Assembly (NCBI GenBank): GCA_027457005.1
Contig: DAIDTV010000034.1
Span: forward strand, 1-10,800
DNA length: 10,800 nt
Reading direction: 5' to 3'
DNA from: Chloroflexota bacterium
GTDB lineage: Bacteria; Chloroflexota; Limnocylindria; Limnocylindrales; CSP1-4
The first letter of the stretch is position 1; every line of letters starts with the position of its first letter. Under the pieces are notes generated by a model. That model searched no databases. It saw only the letters and a list, made by a program, of their open reading frames with translations, and was not told the origin of the DNA. Shown here in pieces: positions 1 to 6,452 of the stretch. The translations under genes were made by a program, and so were the position numbers.

Positions 1-408
1 CCCGTAGACCACGCTCGGGATGGCGGCCAGCATCTCCACCATGAACCCGAGCGGCCCGGCGAGCCACGCCGGCGCCCGCTCGCCCAGGAAGAGCGCGACG
101 CCGCCCCCAACCAGCATGGCGAGCACCAGCGCCGTGAGCGCGGTGAGGAGCGTGCCGTAGATGAACGGCAGGGCCCCGAAGACGCTGTGGACCGGGTCCC
201 AGGTGCGGCCCCACAGGAACGCCACGCCGTTGTGGGCGATCCCCGTGCGCGACTCGTTGGCGATCACCACCACCAGGCCGGCCACGATCCCCAGGACCAC
301 CAGCGACGCGACGATCACGAGGCCCCGGAAGACGGGCTCGCCGTACCTCGGGCGATGCAGCGAGAGGGCGGCCCGGACTCGTCCGGTCTCGGCGGGCAGG
401 GCGCTCAA
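1..408 (-). CDS. pstC: Phosphate ABC transporter permease PstC, N-terminal part (runs off the left edge)
   Basis: Inner-membrane permease subunit of the high-affinity phosphate importer PstSCAB; with PstA it forms the channel energised by PstB. The 136 codons present show a short cytoplasmic N-terminus, a first membrane helix at about residues 30-52, an exported loop with NGVAFLWGRTWDP, and the second helix region with FIYGTLLTALTALVL. The EAA-type segment MVEMLAAIPSVVYG, highly typical of PstC, lies exactly at the window edge. The start is a TTG at 408-406, chosen because a GGAGG at 420-416 sits 7 nt upstream; the GTG at 415 runs into a stop after three codons. It lies 70 bp after pstS in the same direction, so the two are very probably one operon. 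Family assignment is secure; the C-terminal two thirds lie outside the window. Confidence 0.93.
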   Translation of the reverse strand, partial: MSALPAETGRVRAALSLHRPRYGEPVFRGLVIVASLVVLGIVAGLVVVIANESRTGIAHNGVAFLWGRTWDPVHSVFGALPFIYGTLLTALTALVLAMLVGGGVALFLGERAPAWLAGPLGFMVEMLAAIPSVVYG

Positions 409-415
409 CCGCGCA

Positions 416-420
416 CCTCC
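416..420 (-). promoter_or_regulatory. Shine-Dalgarno site of pstC that fixes a TTG start
   Basis: GGAGG on the minus strand, 7 nt before TTG at 408-406. The GTG that directly follows this motif cannot be the start because its frame stops at once, so the rare TTG start is the best-supported choice. Confidence 0.75.
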
Positions 421-433
421 TGGGCAAGAGCGT

Positions 434-467
434 GGATGGCGCCGATCATGCCATGCCGGCGCCATCC
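434..467 (-). repeat. Intercistronic stem-loop between pstS and pstC
   Basis: Perfect 10-bp inverted repeat (GGATGGCGCC / GGCGCCATCC) with a 14-nt loop, beginning 11 nt after the pstS stop codon and ending 13 nt before the pstC ribosome binding site. There is no T-run, so it is not a classical intrinsic terminator. Stem-loops in this position, after a binding-protein gene and before its permease genes, are known in other ABC operons to attenuate read-through or protect the upstream mRNA. Both would give more binding protein than permease. That function is inferred here. Confidence 0.65.
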
Positions 468-478
468 CGCATCGGCCG

Positions 479-1672
479 TCACGGCAGGACCGGCTGCCCC
501 CCGACGGTCACGCTCTTGAGCACGGTCTCCACCTTGGCCACCAGGTCGGGGGCCATGGCGGAGTAGTCGACCTGGGCCGCGTAGTTCTGGCCGTCGTGGA
601 TCGCCCACCAGAGGAAGTCGATCATCGCCTTGACCTCGGTGGCCTTGCTGGCCGGGTAGTCCTTGTAGAGGAGCACCCACGTGCTGGCGCCGATCGGATA
701 CGCGTTGGGGTGCGAGGCCGGCGGGTTCACGATGAGGAACCGCAGGTCGGCCGGCGCGTTCGGCACTGCCGCGGCGACGGCGTCGGTCGTGGAGGCGAGC
801 GTGGGCTTGATGAAGTTGCCGGCGGCGTTCTTGACGAGCCCGACGGGCAGGTTGTTCTGCAGCGCGTACGACAGCTCGACGTACCCGATGGCACCCGGCG
901 TCTGCTTGACCAGCGCCGTCACACCGGCGCTGCCCTTGCCGCCTGCGCCGACCGGCCAGTTGACCGACAGGCCGGCTCCAACGGCGCTCTTCCAGGCCGC
1001 GCTCGTGTCGGACAGGAAGCTCGTGAAGTTCATGGTCGTGCCGGACCCGTCACTGCGATGCGCGACCGTGATCCCGAGGTTGGGGAGGGTCACGCCGGGG
1101 TTGTCGGCCGCCAGGGCCGGGTCGTTCCAGTTGGTGATCTTGCCGAGGTAGATCCCGGCGATCGTGTCGGGACTGAACCGGACCTCCCCGGTGAAGCCGG
1201 GCAGGTTGTAGGTCATCGCCGCGGCCCAGTGGATCATCGGGACGTTGAGGACCGGGACGCCGATCTGCTGCTCCTGCTGATCGCTAAGGTAGATGTCCGA
1301 GGCGCCGAAGTCCACGGTCTTGGCCTGGAACTGGGCAATGCCCCCGCCGGAGCCGATGGCCTGGTAGTTCACCGCCACGCCGGGCGCGACCTTCTGCTGG
1401 TAGATCTGCGCCACCGCGCTCAGCCACGGGTAGATGGCGGTCGAGCCCGCGCCGGTGACCTCTGCCTTGTCGTTCTTGCCGATGGTCGTCGACGGCGTGA
1501 CGCTGCTGTAGTCGACGGCGGCGGCGCCAGCCGCGGCGCCCGCGCTGGATTGGGCGCCCGCAGCCGCGCCGCCCCCGGCCGGTGCCTGGGTCGCGGCCGC
1601 GGAGCAGGCACCGAACCCGAGCACGGCCACCAGGGCAAGTGCGCCCCACCGGGCGCGGTTGTGGATGATCAC
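479..1672 (-). CDS. pstS: Phosphate-binding lipoprotein PstS
   Basis: Extracytoplasmic phosphate-binding protein of the Pst importer, 397 residues. A basic N-terminus and hydrophobic stretch (residues 7-22) end in GFGAC, giving a probable lipidated Cys23. An Ala/Gly-rich tether (about 24-53) follows. Family signatures are GAGST at 74-78, IGSGGGIAQF from 106, VDFGASD at 120-126 (the Asp that bonds phosphate), ITNWNDPAL from 179, HRSDGSGTT at 205-213 (Arg and Ser/Gly/Thr phosphate contacts) and GAIGYVELSYALQNN further on. The alignment runs to the C-terminus, so it looks complete. The GTG start at 1672-1670 has AGGAGGGG at 1685-1678, and only this start yields a signal peptide directly. The frame stays open far upstream, but that is a GC artefact. 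It is transcribed divergently from the Ppx-like gene and followed by pstC. Phosphate-limitation control is expected from the nearby regulator pair. Confidence 0.96.
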   Translation of the reverse strand: MIIHNRARWGALALVAVLGFGACSAAATQAPAGGGAAAGAQSSAGAAAGAAAVDYSSVTPSTTIGKNDKAEVTGAGSTAIYPWLSAVAQIYQQKVAPGVAVNYQAIGSGGGIAQFQAKTVDFGASDIYLSDQQEQQIGVPVLNVPMIHWAAAMTYNLPGFTGEVRFSPDTIAGIYLGKITNWNDPALAADNPGVTLPNLGITVAHRSDGSGTTMNFTSFLSDTSAAWKSAVGAGLSVNWPVGAGGKGSAGVTALVKQTPGAIGYVELSYALQNNLPVGLVKNAAGNFIKPTLASTTDAVAAAVPNAPADLRFLIVNPPASHPNAYPIGASTWVLLYKDYPASKATEVKAMIDFLWWAIHDGQNYAAQVDYSAMAPDLVAKVETVLKSVTVGGQPVLP

Positions 1673-1952
1673 GTGTTCCCCTCCTCGAGGCCGGACGGTC
1701 GAGCGGCAAGCGGCGACCCCGAGGGGCCCGTGCCCGGAGCATCGTCCGGCGGCTGTCCTGTTCGCTACGTGGCGAATGTGACGTCCGCGGGTCAACCGGC
1801 CGTGTGGACCGCGTAAGGCGCCGGTAAATTCGCGGTCCCGGCAGGCCCGCGAGGCCACCGGCACCGCCTCGAGACCGTTGGCACCGCCACCGGGATCCGT
1901 GCGGCCACGCGCGGGTGCGGTCGATCTGGGACGATGTGCGGGAGGAGGCAGA
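1673..1952. promoter_or_regulatory. Divergent pstS / Ppx-like intergenic region
   Basis: 280 bp with no gene, which must hold the promoters for leftward pstS and the rightward Ppx-like gene. Ribosome binding sites lie at both ends (minus 1685-1678; plus 1941-1948). On the plus strand TAAATT at 1825-1830 is a possible -10 for the Ppx-like gene, but no good -35 precedes it. On the minus strand TTGACC at 1795-1790 is a possible -35 for pstS with no convincing -10 at 17-18 bp. An 11-bp-phased motif overlaps these elements and is listed separately. Confidence 0.6.
1764..1829 (-). promoter_or_regulatory. Candidate Pho box: 11-bp phased motif upstream of pstS
   Basis: Reading the minus strand from 1829 in steps of 11 bp gives cores TTACC (1827-1823), TTACG (1816-1812), ACACG (1805-1801), TGACC (1794-1790) and CCACG (1772-1768). 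An AC dinucleotide falls in the same register in five of six units; the fifth unit (1785-1775) breaks the pattern. PhoB/PhoP regulators bind tandem 11-bp direct repeats, and the actinobacterial consensus contains TTCACC-like cores. The site is 92-157 bp upstream of the pstS start. The resemblance is modest and was found by eye, so it remains a hypothesis. Confidence 0.35.
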
Positions 1953-2897
1953 ATGGCGGGAGTCCGACGGGTGCGCGGCGCGGCGGTCGCAATCGGCAGC
2001 ACCAGCGTGCACTTCACTGCCGCCGCGGTCTCGGCGGATGGCCTGCGGTTGCTGGCCGATGACAGCGCGCTGCTGGAGCTGGGCTCGGCGGTGGACGCCC
2101 ACGGGTACATTCCCGGGGATCGGCTCGTCGAGCTCGTCTCGACCCTGCAGCGGTTTGCGGCGTCCGCCGCCGCGATCGGCGTGCGCGACGTGACGTTCAT
2201 CGGCACCGAGCCGCTCCGCCGGGCCACGAACGGGCGCGCGGTCGCCGCCGCCGTGCGTGAAGGCACGTCCCGGCCGCTCCACCTGCTTTCCCACGAGGAA
2301 GAGGCGCTGCTCTCCCTGTACGGCGTGCTGCGGGGCCACGCCCCGGCGGCGGACACCCTGGTCATCGACATCGGCGGCGGTTCGTCCGAGTACGTGCTGG
2401 CTCGGACGAGCGGCCGGCCCCTGGCCCACGGTCTGCGGATCGGCGCGGCACGCCTGACGGAGGCATTCGTCCGGCACGATCCGCCCACGACCGGCGAGAT
2501 CGCGGAGCTGCGGGCCGAGGCGCACCGGAGGGTCGAGGTCGCCGCGGACCTGGCGCCCGCCCGGGCGGTCCTGGTCGGCGGCACGGCCGAGAACCTGCTC
2601 CGCCTCGTGGCCCAGGACCGGTCGCTGCGCTCCCTCGACCGGCGCCGGCTCGCGCTGGCGGTCGAGATGCTCGAGCGGGAGCCGGCCGGCGCGCTCGCCG
2701 AGCGATGCGCCATTCGTCCCCAGCGGGCCCGGATCCTGCCGGGCGGCGCGGCGCTGGTCGAGGCGTTCCTCGACCGATACCGGCTGGGAACGGCCGGGGT
2801 CTCGCGGGCCGGCATCCGCGAGGGAACGATACTGGCGGTAGCACGCGCCGGGGACGCGTGGCTGGACTGGCTGCCGGACCTGGTGGCGGGCGCCTGA
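1953..2897 (+). CDS. Ppx/GppA-family phosphatase-like protein with altered first phosphate motif
   Basis: Short-form (314 residues) member of the exopolyphosphatase / guanosine pentaphosphate phosphatase family, an actin-like ATPase fold. Family marks are GTEPLRRATN at 84-93, SHEEEALL at 113-120 (position of the catalytic Glu), VIDIGGGSSE at 137-146 (second phosphate loop), GAARLTE near 164-170, LVGGTAENL at 207-215 and GIREGTIL at 287-294. The first phosphate loop, normally A-x-D-x-G-S-N-S, reads AVAIGSTS (11-18): Ala13 replaces the metal-linked Asp and Thr17 replaces Asn. Arg260 sits where an Asp is usual (RAD). The start at 1953 was chosen because GGAGGAGG at 1941-1948 precedes it; the longer frame from 1878 adds 25 unconserved residues. 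It sits between pstS and the phosphate regulator genes, which fits a polyphosphate or (p)ppGpp role. It may be inactive or a sensor rather than an enzyme. Confidence 0.85.
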   Translation: MAGVRRVRGAAVAIGSTSVHFTAAAVSADGLRLLADDSALLELGSAVDAHGYIPGDRLVELVSTLQRFAASAAAIGVRDVTFIGTEPLRRATNGRAVAAAVREGTSRPLHLLSHEEEALLSLYGVLRGHAPAADTLVIDIGGGSSEYVLARTSGRPLAHGLRIGAARLTEAFVRHDPPTTGEIAELRAEAHRRVEVAADLAPARAVLVGGTAENLLRLVAQDRSLRSLDRRRLALAVEMLEREPAGALAERCAIRPQRARILPGGAALVEAFLDRYRLGTAGVSRAGIREGTILAVARAGDAWLDWLPDLVAGA

Positions 2898-2999
2898 GCG
2901 GCCACCCGCGGAGGCGCCCGGCCCGCCGCCCCCGGAGCACCCGCCGCGCCATACGGGTACCGCGAGGCGTCGCGCGAACGAGCAGGCCACGCGGCGCGC

Positions 3000-3005
3000 T
3001 ACCAT
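3000..3005 (+). promoter_or_regulatory. Putative -10 element of a leaderless promoter for the response regulator
   Basis: TACCAT, 7 nt before the ATG at 3013, with no Shine-Dalgarno sequence in the preceding 40 bp. A TANNNT hexamer at this distance puts the transcript start at or next to the A of ATG. This is the known arrangement for leaderless mRNAs in actinobacteria and Deinococcus. No -35 match is evident near 2977-2982. It implies the regulator can be transcribed separately from the Ppx-like gene upstream. Confidence 0.5.
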
Positions 3006-3012
3006 CAACCTG

Positions 3013-3894
3013 ATGGTCCGCACGCTGCTCGTGGTCGACGACGAGGCGATCCTCCGCGAAACCCTCGAGTACAACCTGGTCCGCGATGGATACCGCGTGG
3101 TCACCGCCGCCGACGGCCGCGAGGCGCTCGCCCGCTTCGACGACGCACACCCCGACCTGGTCGTGCTCGACGTGATGCTGCCCGAGCTTTCCGGCCTCGA
3201 CGTGTGCAGCGCCATCCGCCGCCAGTCGGACGTCCCGATCCTGATGCTCACCGCGAAGGATTCCGAGCTCGACAAGGTGGTGGGCCTGGAGCTGGGCGCC
3301 GACGACTACCTCACGAAGCCGTTCAGCCTGCGCGAGCTCCAGGCACGCATCCGCGCACTGCTGCGGCGCACGGAGGCGCGACCGATGGCCGAGGGGGCAT
3401 CGGCGCCCCGGCCCGCGGCCACGACCGCCGCGACCGATGCGAACTCGCTGCCGGGGCAGCCGGCCCCGGTCGGGCGCCAGTCGGTGCCCCCGGGGCTCCG
3501 CCCCGCGGCGCCGCAGCCCGCGCGGTCCGGGTCGACGCAGGCCGCGCCGGTGGCTCCCGCCGCGGGAACCCCCGCACCAGCCTCCGCCGAGGAACGACTC
3601 GACCACGTGCTGGTCGACCTGGCAGGACACCGGCTCCTCCGCGACGGCGACGCGCTGCCCGTCACGGCCAAGGCGTTCGACCTGCTCGCGTTCCTGATGC
3701 GGCACCCCGGCCAGGTCTTCACGCGCGAGCAGCTTCTCGATCGCGTCTGGGGCTACGAGTTCGCGGGCGAGACCCGGACCGTGGACGTGCACGTCCACCA
3801 GTTGCGGAGCCTGATCGAGGAGGACTCGGCGGAGCCGCGGTTCCTCCACACCGTCCGCGGCGTGGGGTACGTGTTCCGGCGGCCGAGCCCGTGA
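3013..3894 (+). CDS. phoB: PhoB/PhoP-type response regulator with long interdomain linker
   Basis: OmpR/PhoB-family transcription factor, 293 residues. The receiver domain (about 3-118) has the acidic pair Asp9/Asp10, phospho-acceptor Asp53 in VVLDVMLP, Thr80 and Lys102 in the usual TKPF. The winged-helix DNA-binding domain (about 195-291) shows the recognition-helix segment TVDVHVHQLRSLIEE and the wing TVRGVGYVF. Between them is a linker of about 73 residues (121-193) very rich in Ala, Pro, Gly and Gln, far longer than the roughly 10-25 usual in this family. The regulator precedes its kinase by 52 bp. Its place beside pstS makes it the likely phosphate-regulon activator, by context rather than proof. 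The ATG at 3013 fits the leaderless promoter described separately. Confidence 0.9.
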   Translation: MVRTLLVVDDEAILRETLEYNLVRDGYRVVTAADGREALARFDDAHPDLVVLDVMLPELSGLDVCSAIRRQSDVPILMLTAKDSELDKVVGLELGADDYLTKPFSLRELQARIRALLRRTEARPMAEGASAPRPAATTAATDANSLPGQPAPVGRQSVPPGLRPAAPQPARSGSTQAAPVAPAAGTPAPASAEERLDHVLVDLAGHRLLRDGDALPVTAKAFDLLAFLMRHPGQVFTREQLLDRVWGYEFAGETRTVDVHVHQLRSLIEEDSAEPRFLHTVRGVGYVFRRPSP

Positions 3895-3946
3895 TTCACG
3901 GGCGCCCGGCGGCCGCTCCACGGGCGGCCAGAGCCACGCCGTCGCC

Positions 3947-5263
3947 ATGAACCTGGAGCTGATCGGGATCGGGATCGCGGGCGTCCTGCTCGCACTCGCC
4001 GTGGGAGTCTCGATCAGCCGCGAGGTCACGCTGGACCGGGTCCGCGAGATCGTGGGCGCGTCGCGCGGCGAGCCGCTCGACGCGAAGGTGCGCGACCTCG
4101 TGGACCGGCAGGCCCAGGCCGACCAGCGTGCGCGCCTCGAGGCCGAGGACCTCGCGTACCTGACCGGGCTCGTGGGGAGCGGCATCATCCGGCTGGATGA
4201 CGACCTGGTGGTCACGGCGGCGAACCGCGCCGCCGACGTGTACCTCGACGTGCCGTCCGGCGGGCTGATCGGGCGGCACGTGCCCGAACGGCCGGGCGCG
4301 CGTCGGGACGACACGCCCGCGGAGGCATCGACGGGGCTCGGCGACGCGCGGCTGGACGCGGTGGCCCGGACGGCGTGGCGCAACGGGACCGCCGCGGACG
4401 AGATCTCCATGGGTGGCGCCGACGGCCGGATGCTCGCCGTCCGCGCCCGGCGGTCGCCCAGCGAGGGGATCTGGATCGTGCTCGAGGACCTCTCGGAGCT
4501 CCGCCGCCTGCAGCGGATCCGGACCGAGTTCATCGACAACCTCTCGCACGAGCTCCGGACGCCGCTCACCACCGTGCGCCTGCTGACCGAGACCCTCGCC
4601 CGCGACCTGGAGGAGGTCGACGTCCCGGCCCGGGTCATCGACGTGGTGGAGAAGATCGACGTCGAGACCGGGCACCTGGTCCAGATGGCGACCGAGCTGC
4701 TCGACCTCGCGAAGATCGAGCAGGGCGCCGGGCCGCAGCTCTACATCGACGACGTGGACGTGGCGGTGATCGTGACCAGCGCGATCGAGCGGCTGGGTCT
4801 CTTCGCCGAACGGCAGGGCGTGCGCCTCCGCGCCGAGGTCGACCCTGCCGTGCCCACCGTGCTCGGAGACGCCGAACGCCTCGGGCAGCTGCTCATCAAC
4901 CTGCTGCACAACGCGATCAAGTTCTCACCTTCCGGCGGCGACGTGGTCGTGCGTGCGCGTCCCGAGCCGGGGGCGGGGGCTGCCGGGACATCGGGCTCCG
5001 TCGTGATCGAGGTCGAGGACCATGGCGTGGGCATCCCGGCCGAGGACGTGTCGCGGGTCTTCGAGCGCTTCTACAAGGTCGACAAGGCGCGCGTCCGCGG
5101 TGGCGGAGGCACGGGCCTGGGGCTGGCGATCGTGCGGCACATCGCGGAGGACCACGGCGGCGAGGTCTCGGTGACGAGCGTCGAGGGCGCGGGTTCCACG
5201 TTTCGGGTGACGCTGCCGGCCGCGCCGCCGGTCCCGGCGGCCGGGATGCGCACCCCGGGCTGA
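3947..5263 (+). CDS. phoR: PhoR-type sensor histidine kinase
   Basis: Membrane-bound kinase/phosphatase for the regulator just upstream, 438 residues. It has one membrane helix (3-23) and no room for an extracytoplasmic sensor. A coiled segment and a PAS-like domain follow (about 70-182; VGSGIIRLDDDLVVTAANRAA). HisKA carries LSHELRTPLTTV with phospho-acceptor His201. HATPase_c carries the N-box HNAIKFSP (321-328), G1 DHGVGIP from 358, and G2 GGGTGLGL (386-393). Every catalytic box is intact. The single-helix plus PAS layout is common for PhoR, which is thought to sense through the Pst transporter and PhoU rather than by direct ligand binding. No clear Shine-Dalgarno precedes the ATG at 3947; GC-rich sequence fills the 52-bp gap after the regulator. 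Two-component pairing is certain by position; the phosphate signal is inferred from pstS and pstC nearby. Confidence 0.9.
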   Translation: MNLELIGIGIAGVLLALAVGVSISREVTLDRVREIVGASRGEPLDAKVRDLVDRQAQADQRARLEAEDLAYLTGLVGSGIIRLDDDLVVTAANRAADVYLDVPSGGLIGRHVPERPGARRDDTPAEASTGLGDARLDAVARTAWRNGTAADEISMGGADGRMLAVRARRSPSEGIWIVLEDLSELRRLQRIRTEFIDNLSHELRTPLTTVRLLTETLARDLEEVDVPARVIDVVEKIDVETGHLVQMATELLDLAKIEQGAGPQLYIDDVDVAVIVTSAIERLGLFAERQGVRLRAEVDPAVPTVLGDAERLGQLLINLLHNAIKFSPSGGDVVVRARPEPGAGAAGTSGSVVIEVEDHGVGIPAEDVSRVFERFYKVDKARVRGGGGTGLGLAIVRHIAEDHGGEVSVTSVEGAGSTFRVTLPAAPPVPAAGMRTPG

Positions 5264-5278
5264 CTCGTCGACGGCTGC

Positions 5279-5298
5279 CGGGCCACTCGGCCGGCCCG
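5279..5298 (+). terminator. Weak GC hairpin after phoR
   Basis: CGGGCC / GGCCCG arms around an 8-nt loop, 15 bp after the phoR stop and before the promoter of the next operon. There is no T-run downstream, and GC-rich sequence makes six-base inverted repeats common. It is only a possible terminator, supported mainly by position. Confidence 0.25.
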
Positions 5299-5347
5299 AC
5301 TGGCTGCTTCGGGTTCCGCGGGTCTTCTGCTCGCCCGATCCGCCCGG

Positions 5348-5353
5348 TACGAT
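5348..5353 (+). promoter_or_regulatory. Putative -10 element of a leaderless promoter for the GIDE-LemA operon
   Basis: TACGAT followed by six bases (GCGCGC) and then the ATG at 5360. No Shine-Dalgarno sequence is present. The layout matches the element before the response regulator gene (TACCAT, 7 bp, ATG). Confidence 0.5.
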
Positions 5354-5359
5354 GCGCGC

Positions 5360-6433
5360 ATGCCCATCGCCCTGACGTCCCTCCGCGACCTCTGGTTCGT
5401 GCCCGCCATCGGCGTGCTCGCCGGGCTGTGGCTGTTCGTCCGCGGCCTCGCGGCGTACCGGATCGGGGCGCAGGTGGGGACCATCGCCAGCTCGCCCGTG
5501 CGCGGGCTCGCCGCCGGCGAGGTCCGGGTGTCCGGCACGGTGGAGCCGGGACCGACCGTGCTGGTCTCGCGGCTGCAGAGCGCGAAGTGCGTCCATTACC
5601 GGGCGCGCGTGGTGGAGGATCGCGGGAGGTACACGCAGACCGTGCTCGACGAGGCGCGGTCGGTGAGCTTCCGGTTGCGGGACGCGACCGGCGTCGTGCA
5701 CGTGTTCCCGCGCGGCGCCCGGTGGGTGCTGGAACCGCGCCTGGATGAGCGCTCCGGGCTCGGCGAAGAACCGCCGACACTCGACCCGAACGCCGGCCCC
5801 GCGCTCGAGACGGCGCCGCCCGACCGCGAGGCACAGGTCGCCGAGCTGCTGACAGTGCGCGGGGCGGACGATCCCGGAGCATCGCTGTTCGAGGGGACCA
5901 TCGGCACGGGCGCTCGGCACTACGTCGAGGAGCGGGTCGAGCCGGGCGACGTCGTGACGATCGTGGCGACCGCGGTTCCGTTCGGGCAGCTTGGCGACGG
6001 GGCGAGCGACACGGACCAGCCGTCTTCGGACGACCCCGAGATCGCCGCCGACCTTGCGTCTGCCGCGGCGTCCGGCACGCTGCGGGCTCGCGCCGAGGAC
6101 GCCTGGGGCAACGCGGCGATCCCCGGTTTCGGGATCGGCCGGCCCACCGTGGCCCCCCGCCTGGATCCCGGTGCGGCTCCGGAGGCCGTGGCGGCCGCTC
6201 CGGTGGGAGCCTCTGCCGCGACCGAACCGGCCGGGGCGGGTACTTCGGCCGCGCCGGGGATTGCCGCGGAGGACCTGGTGCTCGCCTCCGCGTCCACGCC
6301 CATGACCGTGCTCGCCGGTACTCCCAGCGAGGCCGTCGGGCTCGAAGCGTCGCGGTTCTGGACCGGTCTGGGCGGTGCGGTGCTGGCGGTCGGCAGCGCC
6401 GCCGCGCTGCTGCTGGTCCTGGGCGCCCGCTGA
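5360..6433 (+). CDS. GIDE-domain (BAM/E3-ligase-like) membrane protein, no RING
   Basis: 357 residues: an N-terminal membrane helix (about 12-32), a soluble part and a C-terminal helix (about 335-355). The soluble part begins SSPVRGLAAGEVRVSGTVEPG (44-64), with CVHYRARVVED (77-87) and, much later, RHYVEERVEPGDVVTIVATA (186-205). This order (a T/S-P-x-R-x-L-x-x-G-x-V-x-V-x-G start and a Y-x-E-x-x-x-x-P-G-D end) is that of prokaryotic GIDE proteins related to the membrane module of human MUL1/MAPL, which here lacks a RING finger. Residues about 207-330 are Ala/Pro-rich and probably disordered. The lemA gene follows 19 bp downstream, a recurring pairing in bacteria and archaea whose biochemical role is unknown. 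The ATG at 5360 fits the leaderless promoter. The domain was recognised by motif only, so confidence is moderate. Confidence 0.7.
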   Translation: MPIALTSLRDLWFVPAIGVLAGLWLFVRGLAAYRIGAQVGTIASSPVRGLAAGEVRVSGTVEPGPTVLVSRLQSAKCVHYRARVVEDRGRYTQTVLDEARSVSFRLRDATGVVHVFPRGARWVLEPRLDERSGLGEEPPTLDPNAGPALETAPPDREAQVAELLTVRGADDPGASLFEGTIGTGARHYVEERVEPGDVVTIVATAVPFGQLGDGASDTDQPSSDDPEIAADLASAAASGTLRARAEDAWGNAAIPGFGIGRPTVAPRLDPGAAPEAVAAAPVGASAATEPAGAGTSAAPGIAAEDLVLASASTPMTVLAGTPSEAVGLEASRFWTGLGGAVLAVGSAAALLLVLGAR

Positions 6434-6452
6434 TGATCGGGGCGGAAACCTG

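Noticed and set aside
161..1816. 551-codon open frame on the plus strand across pstC and pstS
   Set aside because: Antisense to clearly identified pstC/pstS; the composition (Arg/Gly/Asp/Val-rich, no motifs) is that of a GC-rich shadow frame.
1878..1952. Earlier ATG for the Ppx-like protein
   Set aside because: The 25 extra residues are unconserved, and the strong GGAGGAGG sits inside this stretch, directly ahead of the ATG at 1953.
479..2905. Treating the whole 808-codon minus-strand frame as one protein
   Set aside because: Only the part from 1672 down is PstS, with its own ribosome site and signal peptide. The rest is antisense to the Ppx-like gene and intergenic DNA.
2362..4638. 758-codon minus-strand frame
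   Set aside because: Antisense to three recognisable genes; Arg/Ser/Pro-rich without any domain.
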